From CAYVKM01 sp964452045 (GTDB lineage: Bacteria > Calditrichota > Calditrichia > RBG-13-44-9): 64,000 bases of DNA. Where the stretch lies: NCBI GenBank assembly GCA_964452045.1, contig CAYVKM010000005.1:1-64000 (forward strand). Reading direction: 5' to 3'. A model generated the notes under the pieces. That model worked only from the letters and a program-made list of their open reading frames with translations, ran no database searches and was not told the origin of the DNA. Position numbers and translations under genes: made by a program. Below, in pieces: positions 55,144-64,000 of the stretch. Positions within the stretch are counted from its first letter, which is position 1. Every line of letters begins with the position of its first letter.

Positions 55144-56498
55144 CAGCTTACTTTCATTTTTAAATAACGATTCAGGGTTTTGTGGTCAATCTTGAGTATT
55201 TCTGCAACCGTACCTTTTTTCTGATACTTTTCAAATAATTCCAAGGCGTACAGAGCTGCCATCTCCTTCAAGCTATAGTCCCGTTGAACACTTTTTGATA
55301 TTACTTTAATTTTTTCATTATATTGTTTTGCCAGCACATCCTTAACAGATATTTTCTCCGGGTGAAAAACCAGGATATTGGTAATCGAGTTTTTTAACTC
55401 CCGAAGATTACCTTTCCAGGTCAAATTTTCTAAAAGCGGATAAATCTCCGGATCGATTTCGGGAATGCCTAAATTTTCCTTGCTACAAATATCCCGGACA
55501 AAATGGTCAAAATAAAGTTGAATGTCTTCCCTGCGCTCAGTTAAAGGGGGGATATTAATCAGAAACCCGGCTAATCTGAAATACAGATCCTTCCGAAAAT
55601 TTTCCCTTTCTACCTCATCGGACAGATCATGGCTGGTGGTGGCCATAATCCGGATGTCGACCTCAATTTTATCTCTGCCGCCCAGTGGAAAAAAGCTTTT
55701 CTCTTCAATTACCTGAAGTAGTTTTGCCTGAATGGAAGGTGATAAATCGCCAACCTCGTCAAGTAATAAAGTTCCTCCATCCGCAGCTTTAAATTTACCT
55801 TTTGAGCTTCTGTCTGCGCCGGTATATGCACCACGCACGTGACCGAACAATTCATTTTCTGCCAGTTCTGGGGAAAGGTTGGCACAATTAATCGTCACAA
55901 ACGGTTTATTCGCTCTGGGGGATAATTGATGAATATATCTGGACAGGTAATTTTTACCGGATCCGGTGGGCCCAATAATAAGAAGCGGCAAATCGCTGGA
56001 ACTTACATTTTTCGCTGTTTGGCGCAAAGATTTTGCGGTTTCGCTCTCACCTAAAATTGAAAATTCTTCGGTGGTTTTGCGCAATTCAGCGCTCAAATAT
56101 TTATTCTCCCTTTCCAGAGTTATCAGTTCGTATGCCTTTTTGATAAGTACGGGTAATTCGAATTCGAGGCTTTCGGTTTTTTCGAAGACGGCATAGACAC
56201 CGGAGTTCTGAACTTTGCGCAGTAATTCTCTGTCGGTGTAGGCGCTGACGACAATTATTTTGCAATCGATTTTTTGTTTGATAATTTCCTGGATGGTATC
56301 AATACCTTCCTGGGGACCTGGAAGACCCAGATCCATAATCACCACGTCGAAATAACCATTACTTAAAGCAGAAATTGCCTCCGACCGGTTGGCACAAAAG
56401 GTGGGTTGAAATTCGTTTTTAAGCCATACTTTGAATAAACGACGCCAGTTTAATTGATCTTCCACCACTAAAATGTTTGGCGTGATTTCAGAAATCAT
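55143..56498 (-). CDS. Sigma54-dependent response regulator (NtrC family) with GAYTGA
   Basis: A 451-residue protein with a receiver domain (1-120; acidic pair E13/D14, phosphoacceptor D56 in VVIMDLGLPG), an AAA+ sigma54-interaction domain (about 150-380; Walker A GPTGSGKNYLSRYI, GAYTGA at about 223, Walker B region GGTLLDEVGDL), and a C-terminal Fis-type helix-turn-helix (TVAEILKIDHKTLNRYL). The sigma54-contact loop reads GAYTGA instead of GAFTGA, and Walker A has GKN instead of GKE. No histidine kinase gene adjoins. It is the likely activator class for sigma54 promoters such as the one before the pilin, though target identity is inference. Confidence 0.93.
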   Translation of the reverse strand: MISEITPNILVVEDQLNWRRLFKVWLKNEFQPTFCANRSEAISALSNGYFDVVIMDLGLPGPQEGIDTIQEIIKQKIDCKIIVVSAYTDRELLRKVQNSGVYAVFEKTESLEFELPVLIKKAYELITLERENKYLSAELRKTTEEFSILGESETAKSLRQTAKNVSSSDLPLLIIGPTGSGKNYLSRYIHQLSPRANKPFVTINCANLSPELAENELFGHVRGAYTGADRSSKGKFKAADGGTLLLDEVGDLSPSIQAKLLQVIEEKSFFPLGGRDKIEVDIRIMATTSHDLSDEVERENFRKDLYFRLAGFLINIPPLTERREDIQLYFDHFVRDICSKENLGIPEIDPEIYPLLENLTWKGNLRELKNSITNILVFHPEKISVKDVLAKQYNEKIKVISKSVQRDYSLKEMAALYALELFEKYQKKGTVAEILKIDHKTLNRYLKMKVS

Positions 56499-56505
56499 TC
56501 TAAAA

Positions 56506-57795
56506 TTATAATTCTAATTTAACTACAACTGGTATTTCCTGCCGGAGTTGCGTCAGCCACTCCTTAAAATCGTTTTCCCTTTTCTTTTGCAGCGCCCACT
56601 GTTCAATTTGTTCCCAATCGTTTTTTAAACTAATTGGCCGAGCCTCCTGGCGCTTATCTAAACGAACAATATGATATCCAAATTCAGTTTTAAATGGTTT
56701 ACTGATTTCACCTACTTTTAATCCGGCTATAGCAGTTTCAAATTCTTTCATCTGGAATGCTCCCGTTTCGAATTCACCCAGATGCCCCTGATCGTTCTGA
56801 ACATTAGGATCAACCGAATACTTCACGGCCATTTGCTCGAAAGTACTGTCCCCATCGATTATTTTTTGTCTGATGGTATCGAGCTTATTAATTACCAGTT
56901 GCTCGTCCTGTAGCGTAGGTTGAAGTTGTATCAGAATATGCCGGACATGGATCCGTTCCCCCTGCCGTTCAATCAGCTGAATGATATGGAATCCGAACTG
57001 AGTTCGAATGATAGTGGAAATTTCCCCCTCTTTAAGACTAAAAGCGGTTTCTTCAAACTCTTTGACCAGAGTGCCCCGGGAAACAAAACCTAGGTCTCCG
57101 CCATTTCTGGCCGATCCCGGATCCTCAGAATATTTGCGGGCTAATTCGGCAAAATCTTCCCCGGCTTCTAGTTTCTTTTTAATTTCCTCGATTTTCTCAT
57201 AAGCCGCCTGAGCACTTTCTTCACTAGGTTTTACATTCATCAGAATATGGCTGATATCCACGGTCGATTTCCGGGCAGGTAAACTGTCCTTATAGGTATT
57301 GTAGAATTGTTCTACTTCTTTCCGGGAAATTTTGATATCGCTGAATTTTTTCTCCCGTAACATGCCGATACGCATTTGGTTCTCAATTTCTTTGCGCATA
57401 TCATTTTTTATTTTAAAAAGGGGAGCAGAATAGTATTCTTCCAATTTGTCTTCCGAACCAGCCTGCTGTACCAGGTAATCCATTTGCTGATTCAAGGTTT
57501 GTTCCACCCGGTCCTCGTCGGCATTAATAGTATCCTCATCTGCTTTAATCAACAATAATTTCTGGTCAATCAATGATTCCAGAAATTGCTTCCGCAAGGA
57601 TTCATAGAGATCCGGTTTACGGGAGAGGTCGATTTTATTTTGAAATGCATACTGGACAACCAAACCGTTGATATCGGAAATAAGGACGATGTCATCACCC
57701 ACAATAGCAGCAATGCCATCCATAATTTGTTGTCCCCGGACTGAGCTGAAGAGAATTGCTAATGTTAGTCCTGTTAATAGAAAGTATTTTTTCAT
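56506..57795 (-). CDS. SurA-like peptidyl-prolyl isomerase
   Basis: A 429-residue periplasmic protein with a signal peptide (cleavage near SVRGQQ), a SurA N-terminal-like helical region (about 25-170) and two parvulin domains (about 178-278 beginning VDISHILMNVKP, and 285-390 beginning IHVRHILIQLQP). This is the SurA layout, which assists outer-membrane protein folding. It is the third of three PPIases on the minus strand, 75 bases after the previous one and 7 bases before the response regulator gene. Confidence 0.92.
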   Translation of the reverse strand: MKKYFLLTGLTLAILFSSVRGQQIMDGIAAIVGDDIVLISDINGLVVQYAFQNKIDLSRKPDLYESLRKQFLESLIDQKLLLIKADEDTINADEDRVEQTLNQQMDYLVQQAGSEDKLEEYYSAPLFKIKNDMRKEIENQMRIGMLREKKFSDIKISRKEVEQFYNTYKDSLPARKSTVDISHILMNVKPSEESAQAAYEKIEEIKKKLEAGEDFAELARKYSEDPGSARNGGDLGFVSRGTLVKEFEETAFSLKEGEISTIIRTQFGFHIIQLIERQGERIHVRHILIQLQPTLQDEQLVINKLDTIRQKIIDGDSTFEQMAVKYSVDPNVQNDQGHLGEFETGAFQMKEFETAIAGLKVGEISKPFKTEFGYHIVRLDKRQEARPISLKNDWEQIEQWALQKKRENDFKEWLTQLRQEIPVVVKLEL

Positions 57796-57870
57796 TCTGT
57801 ATCTATTTCCATTTTCTTAATTATTTGATTGAATAAGATTAACTATAACCCTTAAGATTTCTAATGCCAA

Positions 57871-58713
57871 CTATTTAATATGTTCCATATGAATTTCAAT
57901 ATTCATCTTTTCAGCAATTTTCTTGGCCAGATCTTCCGACAGTTTCTCCCGCTTAATTGAGATTAATCTGGTCCTGATTTCATCTTTCATCAGATCCAAA
58001 CTTCTGTAACTGCCGGCTTTCTGTTTATCCATCATCTGGAAGTAATAATAACCGGATTCAATTTTGATGGGGCCGTAAATTTTTCCGGTGCTTCCGGTTC
58101 GCACGATTCTCTGGATCTCCGGCCGTAAATTTTCCTCCGGAACATAACCTAAATCACCGTTTTTTTCCACCATCCGGTTAACCTGGTTTTCCAGGAAGTT
58201 CTTTTCGATCACCTCTTCCAAAGATTTTAGTTCCCTGATTTCCTCGGCGATTGCTTTATCCAGATTTTCCAGATATAACTGCACCAGATGGACTTCATTT
58301 TGATCCCGAATGAACTCATCTTTGTTTTTATCATAATAATTTGAAATCTCTTCATCGGTAATGATGATGTCCCGGGGTAATTTGGCGTCAATATACCGCT
58401 GAACCAGCATTTCCTTCTTCAGATTTTCAATGGACCAATCTTCATAGGGACTTAATTCTACCCCCTCTTTTTCGGCGGTAATGGCCATGCTGGTTTTTTG
58501 GACCCACCGGTCAATATATTGACGTGCGACAATGGCTTTCTGTTCTTCGGGAAGATTGGGTGGCATCCATTTCAGCAACTGATCCCGGGTCAGGTATTGG
58601 TCGCCTACTTTGGCGATTATCTCAATATCGGGAATGGACTTGCTCTGACAACTGGTAAAAAGTATTGCCAGTGTGAGCAGAAAAAGGAAAATATTCAGCA
58701 ATAATTTTCTCAT
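57871..58713 (-). CDS. Parvulin-type peptidyl-prolyl isomerase lipoprotein
   Basis: A 280-residue lipoprotein (Cys22 in LFTSC). A helical N-terminal chaperone domain (about 28-125) includes VARQYIDRWVQKTSM, and a degenerate parvulin domain (about 135-260) ends with GPIKIESGYYYFQMMDKQKAGS. The PPIase domain is short and lacks a clear HxxD-type start, so activity is uncertain. It starts 9 bases after the 569-residue PPIase gene, in the same transcript. Confidence 0.82.
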   Translation of the reverse strand: MRKLLLNIFLFLLTLAILFTSCQSKSIPDIEIIAKVGDQYLTRDQLLKWMPPNLPEEQKAIVARQYIDRWVQKTSMAITAEKEGVELSPYEDWSIENLKKEMLVQRYIDAKLPRDIIITDEEISNYYDKNKDEFIRDQNEVHLVQLYLENLDKAIAEEIRELKSLEEVIEKNFLENQVNRMVEKNGDLGYVPEENLRPEIQRIVRTGSTGKIYGPIKIESGYYYFQMMDKQKAGSYRSLDLMKDEIRTRLISIKREKLSEDLAKKIAEKMNIEIHMEHIK

Positions 58714-58722
58714 CTCGATGTC

Positions 58723-60432
58723 CTATGATAATTTTTTAAGTAAAGTTTCATTTATCCATACATCATATTGTTGCTGAAGCTGGGCAAGCAGCGATTGTTT
58801 GATGCGGTTTGCTTTTTCCCGCTGGGCATTGCCTTTGGCGATTAATTTCACCTCATTGAATGGTCTCACATAAGATGGCTGGAGATCACCGGTTTTGATA
58901 ACATAGTAAAGATTTTTTTCCAGGATAGGTCCCACAATCTTGTTTGGCCCCGCTTTGAATGCTTCTTGCACAATTTCCCGGGTGGATTTTTCGCTTTGGT
59001 ATCCCAGATTGCCTTTACGATTTTTCATGGTGCGCTTTTCCGTATATTGGGCTGCCAGATCTTCAAAATTTGCGCCTCGTTTTAAAGCTTTGTGATAAAC
59101 CTCTTCCGCCTCTTTTTCCGATTTCAGGGCAATTTCCCAGATTTTAATTTTTGCCGGCTCGGTAAATTGCTCCGGATTATCCCGGTAATAATTCTCAATT
59201 TCCTGCTCAGTGGGTTCAATATTCGGATTGATCTCGTATTGATCGAACATCTGGGAAAGTTTGCTTCTTTTGATATTATCGATCTGGGCCACAATCTCCG
59301 GATCTTTATCGACACCTTTTTTCCGGGCCATTAATACCCAGCTCAGATAATTGTTTATAAAACCATTCAGGTTTCTATCCAGCTTTTCCACGGAATTGTA
59401 CTGAGGTGCAGCCCGGTAGAAATTCCCTTTAAACTGGTCAAGAAAATAGTCTACAGTTATATTTACCGATCCGATGTGACCCAATAGAATTTTACGATCC
59501 TGCTCGGTAAAGGAAGTATCCTGGAAGGTTGATTCTTTAGAGAGTGTATCGATTCTCTGCACAAACTGCTCCATGCCTTCTTTGGATAAAGACCAACCCA
59601 GATCATTTTTATAATCATAGGACAATTTTTTAAACAGTGAATCGCCTTCCGGCCGGTAAAATTGACTGAATATTTGCATTTTAATTTTACTTTCGGCATC
59701 GGCATAATTACCACCAGTGTTCATTGGTTCATCTTCCAGCACCTGCACAATAAAAACACCCCGGTCTGTTACAATTGGTCCAAGCAAGTCGCCCTTTTTT
59801 GCCCGGGAAATTTTCAGATCCACCTCCGGATCAAATAGACCGGCACGATAGGGTTCAATAACGCCCTTTTTCCTTTTGACCATCATGCTTTCAGAATTTT
59901 TTTGCGACAGTTCGACAATTGACTGACCATTTTTAATATCGTCGAAAATACGGTTGGCAAGTTCGATGGTCTCATCTTTACTACGCTGGACATTCATGTC
60001 CTTAATCCCGGTAAAACCCAGAGCAACAATCCCAATCTTAATTTTTCTGGTACTGAGCTCAAAGAAGGCTTTGGTCAATTTTGAGGGAACGAGTTTATCT
60101 ATGATCTCGATTTGGGAAAGCTTCTGTGCGGACATTCGGTCTATCTGCTGTTCAATATCGGAAACAAACTCGGGTTTTTTATCCAAACCCAATTCCTGGG
60201 CCCGGACAATTTTTGTTTCATTATCAATGAGCTCCTGCAGTGCCGCTTTACGCTCTTCAAGGGGAACTGCAGCAATATCGGTTACTCTTTTATTTCTTTC
60301 CAGATATTGTTCCAGATCGTTCACCGTAATTTTATTGCCTTCCACCTTGGCAATTACTTTGGGTGATTTTCCACAGCTCATTAAGAATAGCAATGGAAAG
60401 AACAATGACATAAAAGCAAAAAGGTATCGCAT
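58723..60432 (-). CDS. Two-parvulin peptidyl-prolyl isomerase lipoprotein
   Basis: A 569-residue lipoprotein (Cys20 in FLMSC). The N-terminal helical chaperone part (about 25-120) is followed by two parvulin-like domains: about 130-245 (ending GPIVTDRGVFIVQVLEDEP) and about 430-530 (IKIWEIALKSEKEAEEVYHKA, GNLGYQSEKSTREIV). It is the first of three consecutive PPIases and begins 70 bases after mfd in the minus direction. Such clusters are suited to outer-membrane protein folding; individual substrates are unknown. Confidence 0.87.
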   Translation of the reverse strand: MRYLFAFMSLFFPLLFLMSCGKSPKVIAKVEGNKITVNDLEQYLERNKRVTDIAAVPLEERKAALQELIDNETKIVRAQELGLDKKPEFVSDIEQQIDRMSAQKLSQIEIIDKLVPSKLTKAFFELSTRKIKIGIVALGFTGIKDMNVQRSKDETIELANRIFDDIKNGQSIVELSQKNSESMMVKRKKGVIEPYRAGLFDPEVDLKISRAKKGDLLGPIVTDRGVFIVQVLEDEPMNTGGNYADAESKIKMQIFSQFYRPEGDSLFKKLSYDYKNDLGWSLSKEGMEQFVQRIDTLSKESTFQDTSFTEQDRKILLGHIGSVNITVDYFLDQFKGNFYRAAPQYNSVEKLDRNLNGFINNYLSWVLMARKKGVDKDPEIVAQIDNIKRSKLSQMFDQYEINPNIEPTEQEIENYYRDNPEQFTEPAKIKIWEIALKSEKEAEEVYHKALKRGANFEDLAAQYTEKRTMKNRKGNLGYQSEKSTREIVQEAFKAGPNKIVGPILEKNLYYVIKTGDLQPSYVRPFNEVKLIAKGNAQREKANRIKQSLLAQLQQQYDVWINETLLKKLS

Positions 60433-60502
60433 GAAAAAAATCCTCCTGTAAACTATTAAAACTGATTTATCTGATTAAATAGCTGCACAAATTATTTTGA
60501 TC

Positions 60503-63500
60503 CTATAGTCTTTGCAAGAAATTTTGTGCAAATGTTAAATACTCCCGTGGGTTACTACCCGCTAAATTTAAATGTACTTTAAATCCATGAGTCTGGCTGA
60601 AAGATAATTGGGCTATGGTTTGATTAATATATCTGGGCAGCTCCTTTTCTACAAAGAAATCCTTATCTACAACTTTCTCATCAAAAGTCAACGACATTTT
60701 TCCTTTCAGGATCCTAACTTGTTTGATAAATCGCTGACTGGCAAGCTTTTTTATTTTTACCATTTCAATCAATTGTTCTGCTGGCAAGGGCAGTGGTCCA
60801 AAACGGTCTTTGAGTTCTTTGGCCAGATTGTCGATGCTCAGGATGCTCTCTAAATTTAACAGGCGGTGATAAATCAACACTTTTTCGTTGCTGGATTCGA
60901 TATAATCGTCCGGTATAAAAGTTTCGGCGTCCACTTCGACCGCCGCATCAACTGTGGGCGTTCGTTCCTTAATCAATTCCTCGGGCAGGGTTTCTTCCTG
61001 GATTTTATCGACAGTGTCCTTTAATATTTTTTGATACAGATCGAATCCGACTGCATTGATATACCCGCTTTGCTGATGTCCCAATAAGTTTCCCGCACCA
61101 CGAATCTCCAGATCGCGCATGGCAATTTTTAGACCGGAGCCGAGTTCCGAAAATTCTTCAATGGCGTATAGCCTCTTCAGGCTGGTTTCGTTAAGACGAT
61201 CATGCGGCGGAACAATCAGGTACGCATAAGCCTGGCGATCGGATCGGCCTACCCGACCACGCAACTGGTACAGTTGAGCCAGTCCGAATTTATCCGCCCG
61301 GTTTATGATAATAGTGTTGCAATTGGGTATGTCCAATCCGTTCTCAATAATCATAGTAGCCAGCAAAACGTCGTACTTCTTATCATAGAAATCCTGCATG
61401 ATTTTTTCCAAGGCCCGCTCCGGCATTTGGCCATGAGCAATAGCTATTTTAGCTTTTGGGACAATCTGCATCAGCATCGCTGCCACACCCTCAATGGTCT
61501 GTACCCGGTTGTGAACAAAAAATACCTGTCCACCCCGTTCCAGTTCATGGGTAATGGCTTTGTAGATTAACTCTTTGTCCCAGGAGCAAATTTCGGTGAT
61601 AATCGGCAGCCTGTTCCTGGGTGCGGTATCAATATTTGATAAATCCCGTGCCCCCATCAATGCCATCTGTAATGTCCGGGGAATTGGTGTTGCAGACAAA
61701 GTTAGGGTGTCCACATTTGTTTTTAGCTGCCGGAGTTTTTCTTTGTGCTTTACTCCGAATTGCTGCTCCTCATCAACAATCAGTAACCCCAGATCCTTGA
61801 ATTCAACATCGACAGACAGTAAACGATGGGTACCAATAACGATATCAACATCGGCAGTTTTAAGCCGATCGATAATTATCTTTTGCTCCGCCCTGCTTTT
61901 AAATCGGGAGAGTACCTCAATGTTTACCGGAAAATTTTTCAATCTTTCACGCAAGGTGTGATAATGCTGTTGCGCCAGAATAGTAGTTGGTACCAGAAAT
62001 GCGGCCTGTTTACCGTCGACCACCGCTTTAAACGCGGCCCGGATAGCAACTTCTGTCTTTCCAAAACCCACATCACCGCAGATGAGCCGGTCCATCGGTT
62101 TACCCCGTTCCATATCCTCTTTTACTTCCTGGGTTGTCCGGGCCTGATCCGGCGTATCAGCATACAAAAATGAAGCTTCCAGTTCCTTTTGCCAGAGTGT
62201 ATCCTCGGAAAAACTTATTCCACCACCGCTCATCCGCTCAGCATATAATTTGACCAAATCCCGGGCGATGTTCTCGACTGCCTTTTTCGTTTTTTCCTTG
62301 GTGCGTTCCCATTCAGCACTGCCCAGCCGGGTAAGCGGTGGATTGTATCCTTCTTCGCTTACATATTTCTGGACGTGATTCAATTTGTCCAGGTTAACAT
62401 AAAGGATATCCTTATTTTCGTATTCGACTTTAATGGTATCCTTCTGCACCCCGGCCACATTTATGCGTTCCGTACCAATATATTTTCCGATTCCGTAATC
62501 CACATGCACCACATAGTCGCCAAATTTCAGACTGTTCAGATGTCTGATCAGACTTCCGGACACTCGCAATCTGCGCCGGCTACGTCGTGCTTTAACCCTA
62601 TCGAAAATTTCATGTTCGGTTAGTATTTCCGTCTGGAGATCCGGTATGGAAAATCCGTTGTGGATATCCCCCTGGATAAATTTTATTGGAGGCAGCCATC
62701 CCATTTCAGCCAGGATAATTTCTTCTAAACGTTCACGCCGGGTTGGTTTGTCGTAAACCAGATAAACCGGTGAATTTTTCTTGTTATCCCTGCCATAACA
62801 TTTATTGAGGAATTTGACCAGCAATTTTATATTGCCATGAAAAGACTCGGCCTGGTGTACATTAAAATCCAGATGGCCATTCCCGGTTCCCTTAAAATGG
62901 CGATGAATGATCTGCCGATTTCCTGAGACAGATTTTTCTATCTCCTGCCGGGAGAGATAAGTGCTTGATATATCGCCAATTCCTACTTTTTCTCCTGAGC
63001 TAAAAATTCTTTCTGCATTTTCGAGCCAATCCTGAATGGATTTATTGGTTTGCTCCACATCATCCCAGAAAATCAGGCTGCCGGCTGGTAAGTAATCGAA
63101 GAGGGTGGCATTTTTTTGAATTTCATCGTTTTTTCCAACGATCCTGATTTTCTCCAGCTGTCGTAGGGACATTTGGGTCAGGATATCGAATTCCCGGATG
63201 GAATGGATTTCATCATCAAAAAATTCGATCCGGTAGGGGGCTTCGGCTTCAAAGGAAAAAACATCAACAATTCCGCCACGGGCACTGAATTGCCCGATCT
63301 CTTCTATAGCGGGTACCCGTTCGAATCCGGAACTGACCAGCCATTCAAGCAGGAACTCCCGGTCCAGCTGGTTCTTGACCTGCACGTAACTGACCTGTTT
63401 CCGGATTTCTTCCGGGGATTCGATACGTTGCAGGAGTCCAACCGGAGTTGTTATAACGATGGAGGCCGGATTTTCCAGAGTACTGATTAACGCATTTAGT

Positions 63501-63805
63501 CTTGCGCTGTAAAGGGATGGGGTAAAATTTCCCTGGTCGAACGGGACGATCTCGGCCTGGGGAAAATATAAAATTCGGTTTTGTGGCATAAGAGATTGCA
63601 AGTCGTCGGCCAGCCTTTCTGCCTTTTCAGTCTCCGGGACAATTGCCAGAATGCTATTTTCAAAAAGATCGTAGACATAGTTTAATACGATACTTAAAAA
63701 AGAACCACTTAAACCCTTAATTTCAACAGTGGTATTCGCGAACAGCCTGTCCCGAAAGGTTTCAAATACAGGTTGTGCCGTTAGTATCGATTTAAGTTTT
63801 AACAT
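60503..63805 (-). CDS. mfd: Transcription-repair coupling factor
   Basis: A 1100-residue protein that displaces stalled RNA polymerase and recruits UvrA. An N-terminal UvrB-like module (about 1-330), an RNAP-interaction CarD/TRCF domain (about 410-510; FGDYVVHVDYGIGKY), and a RecG-like helicase with Walker A GDVGFGKTEVA (about 580) and DEEQQFGVKHKEKL (about 675) are visible. The RID and UvrA-binding C-terminal TRCF domain (about 960-1075) complete it. Length is normal. The first gene on the minus-strand side, with no gene recognisable in the last 195 bases of the window. Confidence 0.98.
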   Translation of the reverse strand: MLKLKSILTAQPVFETFRDRLFANTTVEIKGLSGSFLSIVLNYVYDLFENSILAIVPETEKAERLADDLQSLMPQNRILYFPQAEIVPFDQGNFTPSLYSARLNALISTLENPASIVITTPVGLLQRIESPEEIRKQVSYVQVKNQLDREFLLEWLVSSGFERVPAIEEIGQFSARGGIVDVFSFEAEAPYRIEFFDDEIHSIREFDILTQMSLRQLEKIRIVGKNDEIQKNATLFDYLPAGSLIFWDDVEQTNKSIQDWLENAERIFSSGEKVGIGDISSTYLSRQEIEKSVSGNRQIIHRHFKGTGNGHLDFNVHQAESFHGNIKLLVKFLNKCYGRDNKKNSPVYLVYDKPTRRERLEEIILAEMGWLPPIKFIQGDIHNGFSIPDLQTEILTEHEIFDRVKARRSRRRLRVSGSLIRHLNSLKFGDYVVHVDYGIGKYIGTERINVAGVQKDTIKVEYENKDILYVNLDKLNHVQKYVSEEGYNPPLTRLGSAEWERTKEKTKKAVENIARDLVKLYAERMSGGGISFSEDTLWQKELEASFLYADTPDQARTTQEVKEDMERGKPMDRLICGDVGFGKTEVAIRAAFKAVVDGKQAAFLVPTTILAQQHYHTLRERLKNFPVNIEVLSRFKSRAEQKIIIDRLKTADVDIVIGTHRLLSVDVEFKDLGLLIVDEEQQFGVKHKEKLRQLKTNVDTLTLSATPIPRTLQMALMGARDLSNIDTAPRNRLPIITEICSWDKELIYKAITHELERGGQVFFVHNRVQTIEGVAAMLMQIVPKAKIAIAHGQMPERALEKIMQDFYDKKYDVLLATMIIENGLDIPNCNTIIINRADKFGLAQLYQLRGRVGRSDRQAYAYLIVPPHDRLNETSLKRLYAIEEFSELGSGLKIAMRDLEIRGAGNLLGHQQSGYINAVGFDLYQKILKDTVDKIQEETLPEELIKERTPTVDAAVEVDAETFIPDDYIESSNEKVLIYHRLLNLESILSIDNLAKELKDRFGPLPLPAEQLIEMVKIKKLASQRFIKQVRILKGKMSLTFDEKVVDKDFFVEKELPRYINQTIAQLSFSQTHGFKVHLNLAGSNPREYLTFAQNFLQRL

Positions 63806-64000
63806 GCCTTTGTATTAAAGATATTAACCAAAATAATAAATCAAAAATTAACACAAAGTTCCCGGGTTAAAAAGAAAGATTTATAGGAGACATCAGGATA
63901 TCGAGGGACGGTAAGGTCTTTTTTCCGGATGGATGATGTACAGATATTTGCGGAAATCCTCAACCCACTACCTGTGCCAGGCCCGGGCATTTCACTTCTG

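Noticed and set aside
63929..64000. Possible start of another plus-strand gene at the right edge
   Set aside because: The ATG frame stays open to the end of the window, but only 24 codons are visible and no ribosome site or family motif can be checked.

Overview
The window looks like chromosome of a Gram-negative bacterium. Evidence: a Kdo transferase (waaA), several lipoproteins with N-terminal lipoboxes, an OmpA-type protein, an outer-membrane beta-barrel, a secretin and three periplasmic parvulin-type chaperones. The gene styles (DUF4292 lipoprotein, PqqD beside a sigma54 activator, SatD, PII-like/PTS-IIA/ClC cluster, DUF4900-type pilus protein, archaeal-style GlxB/C/D-like glutamate synthase domains) suggest the FCB neighbourhood (Calditrichota / KSB1 / Ignavibacteria-like). 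That placement is inference; there is no rRNA or other phylogenetic marker here. I see no tRNA, rRNA, insertion sequence, prophage or CRISPR array.

Layout. 1-8697 (+): a giant fused glutamate synthase, open to the left window edge, then a PhoH-type PIN-ATPase. 8772-14264 (-): a DUF5362-like membrane protein, a diverged dCTP deaminase/dUTPase-like protein, then an operon of TPR lipoprotein, DUF4292 lipoprotein and two family-2 glycosyltransferases. 14498-18955 (+): class A PBP, rsgA, waaA. 18974-21736 (-): uvrA. 22029-26892 (+): feoAB, then an overlapping set of an AlaX-type tRNA editing protein, a V4R-like protein and SatD. 26889-31498 (-): CPBP protease, TrmH-family methyltransferase, ClC channel, DUF2007, PII-like protein and PTS-IIA protein. 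31781-37268 (+): nadE, OmpA-family coiled-coil protein, pgeF, a small beta-barrel, uppP.

37600-50647 (+) is the most interesting part: a type IV pilus/type II secretion-like locus. It has a sigma54-type promoter with an upstream palindrome, an unusual major pilin-like protein, an intra-operon terminator, a PilC-like platform, a PilB-like ATPase, three minor-pilin-like proteins, a PilT-like ATPase, PilM/N-like and PilO/P-like fused proteins, a short secretin and a surface lipoprotein. None of the pilin-like proteins has a canonical prepilin signal, and no prepilin peptidase is present in the window.

50892-54635 (+): a TIM-barrel sugar isomerase-like protein, a DUF429 protein, a TPR/periplasmic-binding protein of LpoA/LppC type, and an HNH endonuclease gene interrupted by one in-frame TAA. 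54766-63805 (-): PqqD-like protein, a sigma54-dependent response regulator with GAYTGA in place of GAFTGA, three parvulin-type PPIases in tandem, and mfd.

Themes: envelope biogenesis (PBP, UppP, WaaA, PPIases, OmpA, PgeF, LpoA-like), DNA repair (UvrA, Mfd), nitrogen/NAD metabolism (glutamate synthase, NadE, PII-like) and a regulated surface machine. The response regulator is a natural candidate activator for the sigma54 promoter in front of the pilin, but nothing in the sequence proves that link.
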